NCBI GenBank assembly: GCA_003567855.1
Contig: PWYM01000193.1
Coordinates: 1-43,453, forward strand
Length of the DNA: 43,453 bases
Direction of reading: 5' to 3'
Source of the DNA: Gammaproteobacteria bacterium
Lineage (GTDB): Bacteria > Pseudomonadota > Gammaproteobacteria > Steroidobacterales > PWYM01
Positions 1 through 10,435 of this stretch are shown here, one piece after another. Under the pieces are notes generated by a model. It was not told the origin of the DNA. It was given only the letters and a program-made list of their open reading frames with translations, and did no database searches. Positions within the stretch are counted from its first letter, which is position 1, and the number at the start of each line of letters is the position of its first letter. The translations under genes and the position numbers were made by a program.

Positions 1-2170
1 CGCAGAAGTTGTGCACCTTCTGGTAGATCTGGTGGAACTCGAAACGCTCGTACGCACCGGTGATCTCGGCCTGCAGCGCCGCCGCGCGGCGGATCGCCCA
101 CGCGTCGAGTTCGACCAGGCGATCGGGGGCGACCGCGTCGCGCTCCGGTTCGAAGCCGGCGAGGTTGCCGAGCAGAAAGCGCGCGGTGTTGCGCATGCGC
201 CGATAGGAGTCTGAGATGCGCTTGAGGATCTCGTCGGAGACGTGCATCTCGTAGCGGTAGTCGGCCGCGGCGACCCACAGGCGCAGCACGTCGGCACCCA
301 GCGACTTGAACACCTTCTGCGGTGCAACGACGTTGCCGAGCGACTTAGACATCTTCCGGCCGTGCTCGTCGACGGTGAAGCCATGCGTGAGCACCGCCTT
401 GTAAGGCGCGTGCCCGTTCATCGCGACAGACGTCAGCAGCGAACTCTGGAACCAGCCGCGGTGCTGGTCGGAGCCCTCGAGGTACAGATCGGCCTGCGCC
501 GGCAGCTCCGGGCGCAGTGTCGACACGCAGTGGTGGACCATCCCGGAGTCCATCCACACGTCCATCGTATCGGTGACCATCTCGTACTCGGCGGCGTCAT
601 CGCCGAGCACTTCCTCGGGCTGCATCGCAAACCACGCCTCGACGCCCTCGCGCTCGACGCGCTCGGCGACCGCGTGCAGCAGCTCACCGGTGCGCGGATG
701 CAGTGCGCCGCTGTCACGGTGCAGGAACAGCGCGACCGGCACACCCCAGGTGCGCTGGCGCGAGATGCACCAGTCGGGGCGACCATCGACCATCCCCTGG
801 ATGCGCTGCTCGCCCCATGCCGGCGTCCACGCCACGGTGCTGATCGCGCGCAGTGCATCGCCACGCAGGCCCTGAGTTTCGAGGCTCACGAACCACTGCG
901 GCGTCGCGCGGAAGATCACCGGTGTCTTGTGGCGCCAGCAGTGCGGATAGCTGTGGTCGAACGGGCCGGTGTTCAGCAGCATGCCGCGTTCGCGCAGCAG
1001 CTCGGGCAGCCGGCGGTCGGCCTCGTGGATGTGCATGCCGGCCACTTCCGGGGTGCCGTCGACGTAGACGCCATCGGGGCCGACCGGGTTGTCGAGTGGC
1101 AGGCCGAACTCGCGGCCCACCGCGAAGTCCTCGTGGCCGTGGCCGGGTGCGGTGTGCACCGCGCCGGTACCGGCCTCCGTGGTCACGTGGTCGCCGAACA
1201 CCACCGGCGACTCGCGATCGATGAACGGATGACGCAGTACCAGTCCAGCGAACGCCTCCCCGCGGGCGCGGCCGACGATCTCGTGGCCGGCACAGTCGTA
1301 GCGGCCCAGCGCATCGGCGACGAGCGCTTCGGCCAGCAGCAGGTATTCGTGGCTGCCGTCGTCGAAAGTGACCCGCACCAGCGCATAGTCGAGTTCGCGG
1401 CTGAGCGCGACCGCGCGGTTGCCGGGCAGCGTCCACGGTGTCGTGGTCCAGATCGGGATCGACGCCCGCGCGCCGGGGTCGGCCGGGGCGCCGGCGGCGG
1501 CGAGCAGCGCGGCCGGGTCGGCGGCCTCGAAGCGCACGTCGATCTGCGGCGAGGTCTTGTCCTGGTACTCGACCTCGGCCTCGGCGAGCGCGGACCGGCA
1601 GTCGAGGCACCAGTGCACCGGCTTGTAGCCCTTGTAGACGTGGCCGCGCTCGATGATGCGTGCGAACGCCCGCAGCTGCTCGGCCTCGAAGGCCGGGTCC
1701 ATCGTCATGTACGGCCGGTACCAGTCACCGAGCACACCGAGCCGGCGGAAGTCGCGGCGCTGCGCGTCGATCTGCGTCTGCGCGTACTCGCGGCAGGCCT
1801 TGCGAAAGGCATTGGCGTCGAGCTTGCGTCCGACCTTGCCGTGCTTTTTCTCGACCTGCAGCTCGATGGGCAGGCCATGGCAGTCCCAGCCCGGCACGAA
1901 CGGCGCGTCGAAGCCCGACAGCGTGCGCGACTTGACGACGATGTCCTTCAGCACCTTGTTGACGCAGTGGCCGATGTGGATTTCGCCGTTCGCGTACGGC
2001 GGCCCGTCGGGCAGGTAGTACACCGGCCTGCCCTTCGCGCGCGCGCGGATCTGGCCGTAAATATCCTGCGCGTCCCAGCGCTCGAGCATCTGCGGCTCGC
2101 GGTTCGCGAGGTTCGCGCGCATTGGAAAGTCCGTCTGCGGCAGGTTGATCGTGTGCTTGTAGTCAGCCAA
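1..2170 (-). CDS. ileS: Isoleucyl-tRNA synthetase, 3' part cut by window edge
   Basis: Cytoplasmic class I aminoacyl-tRNA synthetase that charges tRNA-Ile and edits valine. The minus-strand frame reads without a stop from position 2170 to the window edge, about 723 codons of a usual 930-940, so the C-terminal zinc-binding end is missing. The N-terminus reads [20 protein letters not shown], typical of IleS. The HIGH signature (GEIHIGH) lies near residue 65 and the KMSKS loop ([12 protein letters not shown]) near residue 605. The start is a TTG at 2170-2168, preceded by GGAGAGG nine bases upstream; there is no in-frame ATG before the conserved N-terminus. It lies 27 bases after ribF and is probably co-transcribed with it, the standard gammaproteobacterial order. 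A long plus-strand open frame over this gene is an artefact of GC-rich codon use. Confidence 0.97.
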   Translation of the reverse strand, partial: MADYKHTINLPQTDFPMRANLANREPQMLERWDAQDIYGQIRARAKGRPVYYLPDGPPYANGEIHIGHCVNKVLKDIVVKSRTLSGFDAPFVPGWDCHGLPIELQVEKKHGKVGRKLDANAFRKACREYAQTQIDAQRRDFRRLGVLGDWYRPYMTMDPAFEAEQLRAFARIIERGHVYKGYKPVHWCLDCRSALAEAEVEYQDKTSPQIDVRFEAADPAALLAAAGAPADPGARASIPIWTTTPWTLPGNRAVALSRELDYALVRVTFDDGSHEYLLLAEALVADALGRYDCAGHEIVGRARGEAFAGLVLRHPFIDRESPVVFGDHVTTEAGTGAVHTAPGHGHEDFAVGREFGLPLDNPVGPDGVYVDGTPEVAGMHIHEADRRLPELLRERGMLLNTGPFDHSYPHCWRHKTPVIFRATPQWFVSLETQGLRGDALRAISTVAWTPAWGEQRIQGMVDGRPDWCISRQRTWGVPVALFLHRDSGALHPRTGELLHAVAERVEREGVEAWFAMQPEEVLGDDAAEYEMVTDTMDVWMDSGMVHHCVSTLRPELPAQADLYLEGSDQHRGWFQSSLLTSVAMNGHAPYKAVLTHGFTVDEHGRKMSKSLGNVVAPQKVFKSLGADVLRLWVAAADYRYEMHVSDEILKRISDSYRRMRNTARFLLGNLAGFEPERDAVAPDRLVELDAWAIRRAAALQAEITGAYERFEFHQIYQKVHNFC

Positions 2171-2197
2171 GGCGGTCTGCCTCTCCGAACGCGTGTG

Positions 2198-3139
2198 TCA
2201 GATGTCGAGGATGCGTCGTGCGCTCGCACAGTCCTTGTTGATCTGGGCGATCAGGGCATCGAGGTTCTCGAACTTCATCTCGTCGCGGATCCGGGCAACG
2301 AATTCCACGTTGATGAGCTCGCTGTATATGTCGCGGTCGAAGTCGAACAGGTGCGCCTCGAGCATCGCCTCGCCGTTGCCGTGCACCGTCGGCCGTGTAC
2401 CCACATTGGCAACACCCGCCAGCGGCGTGTCACCGAGGCCATGGACCCACACCGCAAACACGCCTGAAACCGGGCATTTGCGTCGTCCGGGATCGACGTT
2501 GGCGGTCGGAAAGCCGAGCTTACGGCCCAGGTGCTTGCCGTGCTTGACCCGCCCGCCCATCGTAAACGGACGGCCAAGCATCTCCGCTGCCGTGTTCATG
2601 TCGCCTTCGGCCAGGGCACGCCTGATCCCGCTGCTGCTCACGCGTTGACCGTCGCTCGCGATACTTCCGAGTTCCATTACCTCGAACCCGAACCGTTCAC
2701 CGGCGACCCGCAGGTCCTCCACTGAACCGGCCCGACCGCGGGCGAAACGGAAATCGTCGCCAACTACGACACATCGGGGACGGATACCCTGCACCAGCAT
2801 GTCTTCGACAAACTGGGCGGGTCCGATCTGCTGCAGGCGGGCGTCAAACCGGGGACAGAAAAAGCGGTCGACGCCCAGCGCTGCGAGGCGCTCGGCGCGC
2901 TCGCGGAAGCGCGTCAGTCGCCCGGGCGGGTTATCCGTATTGAAGTATTCCCGCGGCAGGGGCTCGAATGAAAACACCAGCGATGCTACACCCAGCGCCT
3001 CTGCTCGGGCACGGACCTCGGCGATAACGGCCTGGTGCCCCAGGTGGATGCCGTCAAACGAGCCAATAGTCGCCACGCACCCGCGGGCATCCTTGCGACT
3101 CAGCGCCTGCAGTGCGCCCAGGGTGCGATACACATGCAT
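2198..3139 (-). CDS. ribF: Bifunctional riboflavin kinase / FMN adenylyltransferase
   Basis: Makes FMN from riboflavin and then FAD, in the cytoplasm. The 313-residue length matches the family. The N-terminal adenylyltransferase half carries GSFDGIHLGHQ at residues 27-37. The SSSGIRRAL segment lies near residue 168. The C-terminal kinase half carries GRKLGFPTANV near residues 205-215 and the conserved GVANVGTRPT. The start ATG gives MHVYRTLGALQAL, the usual N-terminus; only a weak GGA precedes it. The gene is followed closely by ileS and lies 116 bases downstream of murJ. I see no convincing promoter in that gap, so it may be read through from murJ. Confidence 0.97.
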   Translation of the reverse strand: MHVYRTLGALQALSRKDARGCVATIGSFDGIHLGHQAVIAEVRARAEALGVASLVFSFEPLPREYFNTDNPPGRLTRFRERAERLAALGVDRFFCPRFDARLQQIGPAQFVEDMLVQGIRPRCVVVGDDFRFARGRAGSVEDLRVAGERFGFEVMELGSIASDGQRVSSSGIRRALAEGDMNTAAEMLGRPFTMGGRVKHGKHLGRKLGFPTANVDPGRRKCPVSGVFAVWVHGLGDTPLAGVANVGTRPTVHGNGEAMLEAHLFDFDRDIYSELINVEFVARIRDEMKFENLDALIAQINKDCASARRILDI

Positions 3140-3255
3140 CTACGGTGTCCAGAGATTCGGCTTGAGAATCATGAATAACCCATCTGCCAGCGGCAGGCGG
3201 GCACGACAGCCTTTCACGGCGTGCCAGCGCGCGACCGGCTGGCGAAAGCCCGCAA

Positions 3256-4926
3256 TTATAGGGAACCGGCCGGACTTTTCCCATGCAGGTGCCTTACCCG
3301 GAACCCGGTTCCGAAAAGCACGGCGAAGTAGACCGCGGCGCCGCCGATCACCGCCAGCGCCAGCCACGCGATGCGCTCGAACAGCGCAAGTTCAGTCCAG
3401 CTGCCCGGCAAATCCCGCAGCCACAGCAGCGATACGCTCATCAGGGCCGCAGCGATCGCCACGCGCACCGCCAGCACGCCCCAGCCGCCGTGCGCCCGGA
3501 AGAACCCGCCGCGCACCAGTCCGGCGTAGAGCAGCCCCGCATTCAGGAAAGCCGCGCACGAGGTCGCCGCGGCGAGGCCCGCGTGGGCGCCATCGACGGG
3601 CAGCCGCAGCAGCGTGAGCACGAACACCACGTTGAGCACCATGTTCACGACCAGCGCGACGACGGCGACCTTGACCGGCGTGCGCGTATCCTGGCGCGAG
3701 AAATAGGCCGGCGCGAGCACCTTTACGAGGATGAAGCCCGGCAGCCCGATCCCGTAGGCGGCGAGCGCGAACGCGGCCATCGACACGTCGGCAGGCCCGA
3801 AGGCCCCGCCGAGGAAGATGGTCGCGATCATCGGTGTCGCCAGCAGCACGAGCCCGAGGGCTGCCGGCACGGCGATCAGCACCGTCAGCCGCAGCGCGTG
3901 GTCAAGCGTGGCGACGAAACCGGCGGTGTCGCCGTGCGCGTGGTGGCGCGACAGCCCGGGCAGGATCACCGTGGCGAGCGCGATGCCGAACACGCCGAGC
4001 GGGAACTCCATGAGCCGGTCGGCGTAGTACAGCCAGCTCACGCTGCCGGTAACCAGAAACGACGCGATGATGTTGTCGAAGATCACGTTGATCTGCGCCA
4101 CCGACGAGCCGAACAGCGCCGGCACCATCAGCTTGCCGACACGCCGCACGCCGGGATGGCGCAGGTTCAGCCGCGGGCGCGGCAGCATGCGTATCGCGCG
4201 CAGCGCCGGGACCTGGAACGCGAGCTGCACGATGCCGGCGACGAATACGCCGGTCGCGAGCGCCATCGCGGGCTCATCCATGCGCGGTGCGACCCATACG
4301 GCGGCGCTGATCAGCACCAGATTCAGGAATACCGGCGTAAACGCAGGCACCCAGAAGCGCCCGTGGCTGTTGAGAATCCCGCCGGCCATCGCCGTAAGGG
4401 AGATGAACAGCAGGTAGGGGAAGGTCCAGCGCAGCATGTCGACGGACAGGTCGAAACGCTCGCCATTGCTTGCGAAACCCGGGGCGACGACGAACACGAG
4501 CACCGGCGCGGCCACGACGCCGATCAGCGTAACGATGAATACGACCAGCCCCAGCGCACCTGCGACGTGGTCAGCCAGCAGCCGTCCTTCGGCCTCCGGA
4601 CGATTGCTGCGATAGTCGGAGAACACCGGCACGAAGGCCTGCGCGAACGCCCCCTCGGCGAAGAAGCGGCGCAGCAGGTTCGGGATCTTGTTCGCAATGG
4701 TAAACGCGTCCATCGCCATGCCGGCGCCGAAAACCCGCGCCAGCACCACGTCGCGGACCAGCCCCAGAATGCGCGAAATCAGCGTCATGCCACCGACCAC
4801 GCCGGTGGATTTCAGCAGCCGACCGCCGTCGCGGGCCGGCACCTCTGGGGGGTCTTCAGGCGGGGATTCAGCCATCGGTGAAGCGCGTTCCGGGTCGCGG
4901 GGGCGCCCATATTCGGCCACCGCCAC
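3256..4926 (-). CDS. murJ: Lipid II flippase MurJ (MviN)
   Basis: Polytopic inner-membrane flippase of the MOP superfamily that moves lipid II across the membrane for peptidoglycan synthesis. After a hydrophilic N-terminal extension of about 38 residues, the protein has the family opening [20 protein letters not shown] and [20 protein letters not shown], followed by about fourteen hydrophobic segments. Several starts are possible: GTG at 4926, GTG at 4920 (AAGG five bases upstream), or ATG at 4875, giving 556, 554 or 539 residues. The usual family length is 510-530, so the shortest form may be the real one. It is divergent from rpsT; the outermost start touches the rpsT -35 box. Confidence 0.96.
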   Translation of the reverse strand: MAVAEYGRPRDPERASPMAESPPEDPPEVPARDGGRLLKSTGVVGGMTLISRILGLVRDVVLARVFGAGMAMDAFTIANKIPNLLRRFFAEGAFAQAFVPVFSDYRSNRPEAEGRLLADHVAGALGLVVFIVTLIGVVAAPVLVFVVAPGFASNGERFDLSVDMLRWTFPYLLFISLTAMAGGILNSHGRFWVPAFTPVFLNLVLISAAVWVAPRMDEPAMALATGVFVAGIVQLAFQVPALRAIRMLPRPRLNLRHPGVRRVGKLMVPALFGSSVAQINVIFDNIIASFLVTGSVSWLYYADRLMEFPLGVFGIALATVILPGLSRHHAHGDTAGFVATLDHALRLTVLIAVPAALGLVLLATPMIATIFLGGAFGPADVSMAAFALAAYGIGLPGFILVKVLAPAYFSRQDTRTPVKVAVVALVVNMVLNVVFVLTLLRLPVDGAHAGLAAATSCAAFLNAGLLYAGLVRGGFFRAHGGWGVLAVRVAIAAALMSVSLLWLRDLPGSWTELALFERIAWLALAVIGGAAVYFAVLFGTGFRVRHLHGKSPAGSL

Positions 4927-4927
4927 C

Positions 4928-4956
4928 TTGACAGCAAGCCCGCAAGTTCACAGAAT
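4928..4956 (+). promoter_or_regulatory. Sigma70 promoter of rpsT
   Basis: A perfect -35 TTGACA (4928-4933) is separated by 17 bases from CAGAAT (4951-4956, four of six consensus bases). Transcription would start near 4963, leaving a leader of about 60 bases before the GTG start of rpsT. The -35 box adjoins the possible murJ start on the other strand. Confidence 0.7.
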
Positions 4957-5023
4957 TCCTTGCTTTGCTTTTCCCGGCGAGCCAGTTCTGGCGTGCCGGA
5001 AGCGACCCAGCAGGAAACGACAC

Positions 5024-5290
5024 GTGGCCAATATCAAGTCCGCACAGAAGCGCGCCCGCCAGTCCGAGAAGAACCGCGCGCACAACATGGCGCTGCGCTC
5101 TCGCATGCGTACGGCAATGAAGAAGGTGTTGAAGGCGATCTCCCAGGGCGACCGCGACGAGGCCCAGACCGCCTACCGCAATGCCGTGCCGCTGATAGAC
5201 GGCATGGTTACCAAGGGCCTGATCCATGCCAACAAGGCCGCCCGCCACAAGAGTCGCCTGAACGCGCGCGTGCGGGGCCTCGGCGAGTAA
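5024..5290 (+). CDS. rpsT: 30S ribosomal protein S20
   Basis: Small-subunit protein that binds 16S rRNA. The 88-residue product begins [20 protein letters not shown] and ends in the conserved [13 protein letters not shown]. The start is GTG, preceded by AGCAGGAA about nine bases upstream. Upstream reading in the same frame is spurious. Non-ATG starts are common for rpsT in gammaproteobacteria, where they take part in autogenous translational control. The gene is single, with its own promoter and a GC hairpin just after the stop. Confidence 0.98.
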   Translation: MANIKSAQKRARQSEKNRAHNMALRSRMRTAMKKVLKAISQGDRDEAQTAYRNAVPLIDGMVTKGLIHANKAARHKSRLNARVRGLGE

Positions 5291-5306
5291 CCTGCCGGAC
5301 TGCTGA

Positions 5307-5326
5307 GACGGCGCCCCGGCGCCGTC
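5307..5326 (+). terminator. GC hairpin after rpsT, no U-tract
   Basis: GACGGCG (5307-5313) pairs with CGCCGTC (5320-5326) around a CCCCGG centre, 16 bases after the rpsT stop. No T run follows, so it is terminator-like only by position. It lies between convergent rpsT and obgE and could serve either strand. Confidence 0.45.
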
Positions 5327-5402
5327 ATGTGGCGGCCGACGCCACGCCTGCCCTGCTTCCCGAACTCCCCCGATGTCGCCACCGTCAGCGGTAGCGATTG
5401 CG

Positions 5403-6557
<1,155 letters not shown>

Positions 6558-6585
6558 TCATGGTGTCGCGTATGTCGCGGCAGGC

Positions 6586-6843
6586 TCAGTCGGTGACGAT
6601 CGAGACGTAGCGGCGCTGCTGCGGCCCCTTGCGCTCGAAGTGCACGCGGCCCGTCGCCTTCGCGAACAGCGTGTGGTCGCGACCGACGCCGACGTTGCGC
6701 CCGGCGTGGAACGCGGTGCCGCGCTGGCGCACGATGATGCTGCCGGCCGGCACCTGCTCGCCGCCAAAGCGCTTCACGCCGAGTCGCTTGGATTCTGAAT
6801 CGCGGCCGTTCTTGGAGCTGCCGCCTGCTTTCTTGTGAGCCAT
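6586..6843 (-). CDS. rpmA: 50S ribosomal protein L27
   Basis: Large-subunit protein whose N-terminus reaches the peptidyl-transferase centre. The 85-residue product starts [20 protein letters not shown] and contains [10 protein letters not shown] and GRDHTLFA, all diagnostic. A strong AAGGAGG lies eight bases before the ATG. It is 30 bases downstream of rplU in the universal rplU-rpmA operon. Confidence 0.98.
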   Translation of the reverse strand: MAHKKAGGSSKNGRDSESKRLGVKRFGGEQVPAGSIIVRQRGTAFHAGRNVGVGRDHTLFAKATGRVHFERKGPQQRRYVSIVTD

Positions 6844-6873
6844 TGTCGCTGCCTCCTTACAGAATCACGCCGC

Positions 6874-7185
6874 TCAGGCGCTGATCCCGGTGATTTCGAT
6901 TTCGGTGAAGTGCTGGCGGTGGCTGCCCATGCGCAGGTAGTTCTTGCGTCGTTTGAACTTCACGACGTCGACCTTGCGCGTGCGACCCTGGCTGAGCACG
7001 GTGGCCTCGACGCGGCCGCCGTCGACCAGCGGAGTGCCCACCTTGACGCCATCGCCGTCACCAACGAGGAGCACCTCGCTGAATTCGACCTTGTCGCCTT
7101 CCTCGCCGTCGATGCGCTCGATGCGCATCCGCTCACCGGCCTTGGCGCGATACTGCTTGCCACCGGTCTTGAAAACCGCGTACAT
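6874..7185 (-). CDS. rplU: 50S ribosomal protein L21
   Basis: Large-subunit protein binding 23S rRNA. Reading from the ATG at 7185 gives 103 residues (MYAVFKTGGKQYRAKAGE...), the usual length, with the conserved KFKRRKNYLRMGSHRQ near the C-terminus. A GTG codon immediately upstream (7188) is an alternative start; GGAG lies five bases before it and eight before the ATG. First gene of the rplU-rpmA operon, with a promoter 116 bases upstream. Confidence 0.97.
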   Translation of the reverse strand: MYAVFKTGGKQYRAKAGERMRIERIDGEEGDKVEFSEVLLVGDGDGVKVGTPLVDGGRVEATVLSQGRTRKVDVVKFKRRKNYLRMGSHRQHFTEIEITGISA

Positions 7186-7300
7186 CACTGAATCTCCAGC
7201 AGATTGACCCGATGCGCAACGGATGTGCCGCGCAGGTGTCGCCCCTCATCTGGCCGTCGCGCGGTACACCCACGTATGGCCGGGGCCGGGAAAGCAGGAA

Positions 7301-7329
7301 ATTCTACTGCGCGGCGGGCGACCGGTCAA
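7301..7329 (-). promoter_or_regulatory. Sigma70 promoter of rplU-rpmA
   Basis: On the minus strand TTGACC (7329-7324) is followed after exactly 17 bases by TAGAAT (7306-7301); each box matches five of six consensus bases. Transcription would start near 7294, giving a leader of about 110 bases before rplU. L21 leaders are known as autoregulatory RNA structures in some bacteria; I have not folded this one. Confidence 0.75.
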
Positions 7330-7408
7330 CGAAAGCAGTGCACGAATCGGAAACCCGGGTGCGGTGGCGCTCGTCAGCGGTGGTGCTTTGCGGCATCATG
7401 GCGGCATC

Positions 7409-8407
7409 ATGCAGAACGTCGCCCGGGACCGACAACAGACCACGCTGGAAGACGTCCGGGCACTGCTCGGGGACGACTGGCCGGCGGTCAACCGCCTGAT
7501 CCGCGAGTCCCTCGCGAGCGACGTGCTGCTCGTCAACCAGATCGGCCACCACATCACCAGCGGCGGCGGCAAGCGCCTGCGCCCGCTCACCGTGCTGCTC
7601 GCAGCCCGAGCCTGCGGCTACCGCGGCGCGCAGCACGTCCAGGCCGCCGCGGTCATCGAGTTCATCCACACCGCCACGCTGCTGCACGATGACGTCGTCG
7701 ACGACTCCGCGCTGCGGCGCGGGCGCGAAACGGCGAACGAGGTGTGGGGCAACCAGGCCAGCGTCTTGGTCGGCGACTTCCTGTATTCGCGCGCGTTCCA
7801 GCTCATGGTCTCGATGGGCAACCTGCGGATCATGGACATCATGGCCGATGCCACCAACACCATCGCCGCCGGCGAGGTGCTGCAGCTGATGAACGTGCAC
7901 GACCCCGACACCACGGAGGCCAGCTACCGCGAGGTCATCTACCGCAAGACCGCGCGGCTGTTCGAGGCCGGCGCACACATCGCCGCGGTGCTCGCCGAAC
8001 TGCCGCCCGACGCCGAACAGTCGGTCGCCGCGTACGGACGCCACCTCGGCACTGCGTTCCAGCTCGTCGACGACGCACTCGACTACTCGGCCGAGGCCAC
8101 GGTCAGCGGCAAGAACCGCGGCGACGACCTCGCCGAGGGCAAGCCGACACTGCCGCTGATCCACGCCATGCAGCGCGGCACGGACGAACAGCGGGCGCTG
8201 ATCCGCGGCGCCATCGAACAGGGCGGACTCGTGCACCTCGATGAAATCCGCCGCGTGATCGCCGCCACCGGCAGCCTCGAGTACACGCTGGACCTCGCGC
8301 GTGCCGAGGCCGCCCGGGCCCGCGACGCGCTGTTGGTGCTGCCCGAAGGTTGCTTCCGCCAGGCGCTCGAGGGCCTTGCGGTATTCGCGGTCGACCGCCA
8401 GTTCTAG
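7409..8407 (+). CDS. ispB: Long-chain trans-polyprenyl (octaprenyl-type) diphosphate synthase
   Basis: Cytoplasmic prenyltransferase that elongates farnesyl diphosphate with isopentenyl units to make the ubiquinone side chain. The ATG at 7409 gives 332 residues, close to the usual 323; the frame is open further upstream without family similarity. The first Asp-rich motif DDVVDD is at 94-99 and the second DDALD at 221-225. The GGGKRLRP substrate motif is at 52-59. The motif KTARLFEAG matches the family. No good Shine-Dalgarno is seen. It is divergent from rplU across about 220 bases, the normal arrangement. Chain length cannot be told from sequence here. Confidence 0.95.
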   Translation: MQNVARDRQQTTLEDVRALLGDDWPAVNRLIRESLASDVLLVNQIGHHITSGGGKRLRPLTVLLAARACGYRGAQHVQAAAVIEFIHTATLLHDDVVDDSALRRGRETANEVWGNQASVLVGDFLYSRAFQLMVSMGNLRIMDIMADATNTIAAGEVLQLMNVHDPDTTEASYREVIYRKTARLFEAGAHIAAVLAELPPDAEQSVAAYGRHLGTAFQLVDDALDYSAEATVSGKNRGDDLAEGKPTLPLIHAMQRGTDEQRALIRGAIEQGGLVHLDEIRRVIAATGSLEYTLDLARAEAARARDALLVLPEGCFRQALEGLAVFAVDRQF

Positions 8408-8458
8408 TGGTGATGCGGCTCACCTCGCGCAGGCGTGTGCGACGTGGAAAACGCATGG

Positions 8459-8464
8459 TATGAT
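8459..8464 (+). promoter_or_regulatory. -10 box of tRNA-Pro gene
   Basis: TATGAT (five of six consensus bases) ends 11 bases before the mature tRNA 5' end, the right place for a short-leader tRNA promoter. No good -35 box is visible (TGTGCG at 17-base spacing). Confidence 0.5.
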
Positions 8465-8475
8465 TCGCCGCTTGT

Positions 8476-8552
8476 CGGGGTGTAGCTCAGCTTGGTAGAG
8501 CACTGTCTTCGGGAGGCAGGAGTCGCTGGTTCGAATCCAGTCACCCCGACCA
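8476..8552 (+). tRNA. tRNA-Pro, anticodon CGG
   Basis: A 77-base cloverleaf with encoded CCA. The acceptor stem CGGGGTG (8476-8482) pairs with CACCCCG, followed by discriminator A and CCA (8550-8552). The D arm contains AGCTCAGCTTGGTAGAGC. The anticodon stem CTGTC/GGCAG encloses the loop TTCGGGA, giving anticodon CGG, which reads CCG proline codons. The T arm contains GGTTCGAATCC. Confidence 0.97.
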
Positions 8553-8571
8553 TCCTGCTGAATCCATCAGC

Positions 8572-8597
8572 GCCGCGGCCGCTTCGGCTGCCGCGGC
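8572..8597 (+). terminator. UUCG-type hairpin after tRNA-Pro
   Basis: GCCGCGGC (8572-8579) pairs with its copy at 8590-8597. Inside, GC-TTCG-GC can form a stable UUCG tetraloop. It is 20 bases after the tRNA and is followed by few T residues. Probably the tRNA terminator or processing boundary. Confidence 0.45.
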
Positions 8598-8616
8598 ACG
8601 TTGCCAGACGCACCGC

Positions 8617-10416
8617 TTGTTGATTGCCCCCCTGAATCACCCCGTGCACATTCCGAACCAGCCACCCGCGCACCGACCACGCAGGCGCTCGCCTTGCGCC
8701 GTACTCGCGCCGGCACTGTGCATGCTGCTGTTCTCGACACCCTCGCCGTCGGAGGACGCGGCTCCCGAGGCGACGTCACCGGACCTCATCGTCGTAATCG
8801 CAATCGATCACCTCGGCACCGACCTTTACTCCGAATGGCGTCCGAAGCTGTCCGGCGGACTGGGCCGCGCGAGTCGCGACGGCATCGTCTATCCGAACGG
8901 CTTCCATTCTCATGCGCGCACCGAGACCTGCGCCGGACACGCCACGCTGATAAGCGGCAAGCATCCGTCGCGCACCGGGATGATCGCCAACGTCTGGTAC
9001 GACGCCGATGCCGGCGAAGAGGTGTATTGCACCCGTTCCGAAACACTGGTCCGAGCCGATGACCCGGATGCGCCTGCGCGCGGCCCCGACAATCTACGTG
9101 CAACCACGCTGGGCGACTGGCTCAAGGCGTCGAGCCCCGAAAGTCGTGTCGTCTCCGTATCGGGCAAGGATCGCGCTGCGATCACGATGGCGGGCCATTC
9201 GCCCGATGCGGTGTTCTGGTACGCCGACGGCGGGTTCACGACCTACCTCACACCAAGCGGTGACGCTCAGGCTGCGATGGCGCCAGTCGCCCGACTCAAT
9301 ACGGCGCTGGATAAACGCTGGGAATCGAACCCTCCGGCATGGAAGTACTCGGTCGCTTCATGCCGCGCCCGGGAATCAAGCTACGACTTCGCGGGCACGC
9401 AATGGCAGTCCGGCCTGCCGCCGGAGGGCTGGCGCACCGACCAGGGCTACGAAGGCATCGCGACGCACCTCGCCGCATCCCCATTTATGGATGAGATCAC
9501 CCTGGACGCGGCCCGCGCGCTCATTGACAGGTTTCGGCTCGGTCGCCGTGGCGTGACCGACCTGCTCGCCGTGGGACTCGTCGCCACCGACTATATCGCC
9601 CACCGCTTCGGCACGCGGGGGCCCGAGATGTGTGACCAGATGCACAGGCTCGACCGTATGCTTGAAGCTTTCCTTGCCGAACTGGAGGCGGATGGCCTCA
9701 ATCCGCTGGTGGTCATCACCGGTGACCATGGGGGCATCGACTTCCCGGAGCGCCAGGCGGCCCAGGGCAGCACACGCGCAGCGCGCGTCGAACCGGCAGC
9801 GTGGCTGGCTCCGATCAATGACGCGCTGGCCGACCGGTTCGAACTCGATGCCCCGCCCCTGACAGCCACTTACGGCGGCGAAGACGTCACCCAGCTGTAT
9901 CTCGTGGGCGCCGACGGCCGGACCCTGGCACATGCGTACCGCGACGACATCATCGCCGCTGCAGTCGCCGAAATCGAAAGCACTCCCGAGGTCGTGGGTG
10001 CCTGGTCCACTGCCGAACTCGCACGCGGCGCGAGCGGATCGTCAACGGGTATGCCACCCGACGAACTGTCTCTTGAGGAACGCTTCCGCCGCAGCTTTTT
10101 TGCGGGGCGGTCAGGGGACATCGTGGTGGCATTCGCGCCGGAGATGCTGCCATACCGGGCCATCCCCGGGAGATTCGTCACCAGTCATGGCGCCCCCTGG
10201 GATTATGACCGCAAGGTGCCTGTCGTGTTCTGGACACCGCACGGCAGCAGCCAGGAAAGACCCTGGCCAATTCATACAGTGGATATTGCCCCCACCCTTG
10301 CGCGCGCGATCGGCGTAGACGTGCCGGACACCGTGGACGGCGAGCCCCTGTCGCTTGCTCCATTGTTGCCGGCGCCGGCGACACCCGATGCAGAGCCGGG
10401 CCCGAAACCTGACTGA
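8617..10416 (+). CDS. Exported alkaline phosphatase / phosphodiesterase family protein
   Basis: Alkaline-phosphatase superfamily hydrolase of the PhoK/PafA or nucleotide pyrophosphatase type. After a basic stretch, the hydrophobic core CAVLAPALCMLLFS acts as an export signal, so the enzyme should be periplasmic or membrane-anchored. Metal site and nucleophile motifs are visible: VIAIDHLG (first Asp), TETCAGHATLISG with the probable catalytic Thr, DLLAVGLVATDYIAHRFG, VVITGDHGG, and SHGAPWDYDRKVPVVFW near the C-terminus, like the HGSPYDYD motif of phosphate-irrepressible phosphatases. The start is uncertain: TTG at 8617 gives 599 residues, and a GTG a few codons on is possible. Substrate (phosphomonoester or diester) cannot be told. 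It stands alone after the tRNA. Confidence 0.85.
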   Translation: MLIAPLNHPVHIPNQPPAHRPRRRSPCAVLAPALCMLLFSTPSPSEDAAPEATSPDLIVVIAIDHLGTDLYSEWRPKLSGGLGRASRDGIVYPNGFHSHARTETCAGHATLISGKHPSRTGMIANVWYDADAGEEVYCTRSETLVRADDPDAPARGPDNLRATTLGDWLKASSPESRVVSVSGKDRAAITMAGHSPDAVFWYADGGFTTYLTPSGDAQAAMAPVARLNTALDKRWESNPPAWKYSVASCRARESSYDFAGTQWQSGLPPEGWRTDQGYEGIATHLAASPFMDEITLDAARALIDRFRLGRRGVTDLLAVGLVATDYIAHRFGTRGPEMCDQMHRLDRMLEAFLAELEADGLNPLVVITGDHGGIDFPERQAAQGSTRAARVEPAAWLAPINDALADRFELDAPPLTATYGGEDVTQLYLVGADGRTLAHAYRDDIIAAAVAEIESTPEVVGAWSTAELARGASGSSTGMPPDELSLEERFRRSFFAGRSGDIVVAFAPEMLPYRAIPGRFVTSHGAPWDYDRKVPVVFWTPHGSSQERPWPIHTVDIAPTLARAIGVDVPDTVDGEPLSLAPLLPAPATPDAEPGPKPD

Positions 10417-10435
10417 CGCGAAGCGGAAGGCGCCT

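Noticed and set aside
242-2467. 741-codon open frame on the plus strand
   Set aside because: It lies antisense to ileS and ribF, whose motifs are unambiguous, and its translation has no recognisable domain. GC-rich codon use creates long antisense frames.
3283-4881. 532-codon open frame on the plus strand
   Set aside because: Antisense to murJ; composition is His/Arg/Gln-rich and typical of a shadow frame.
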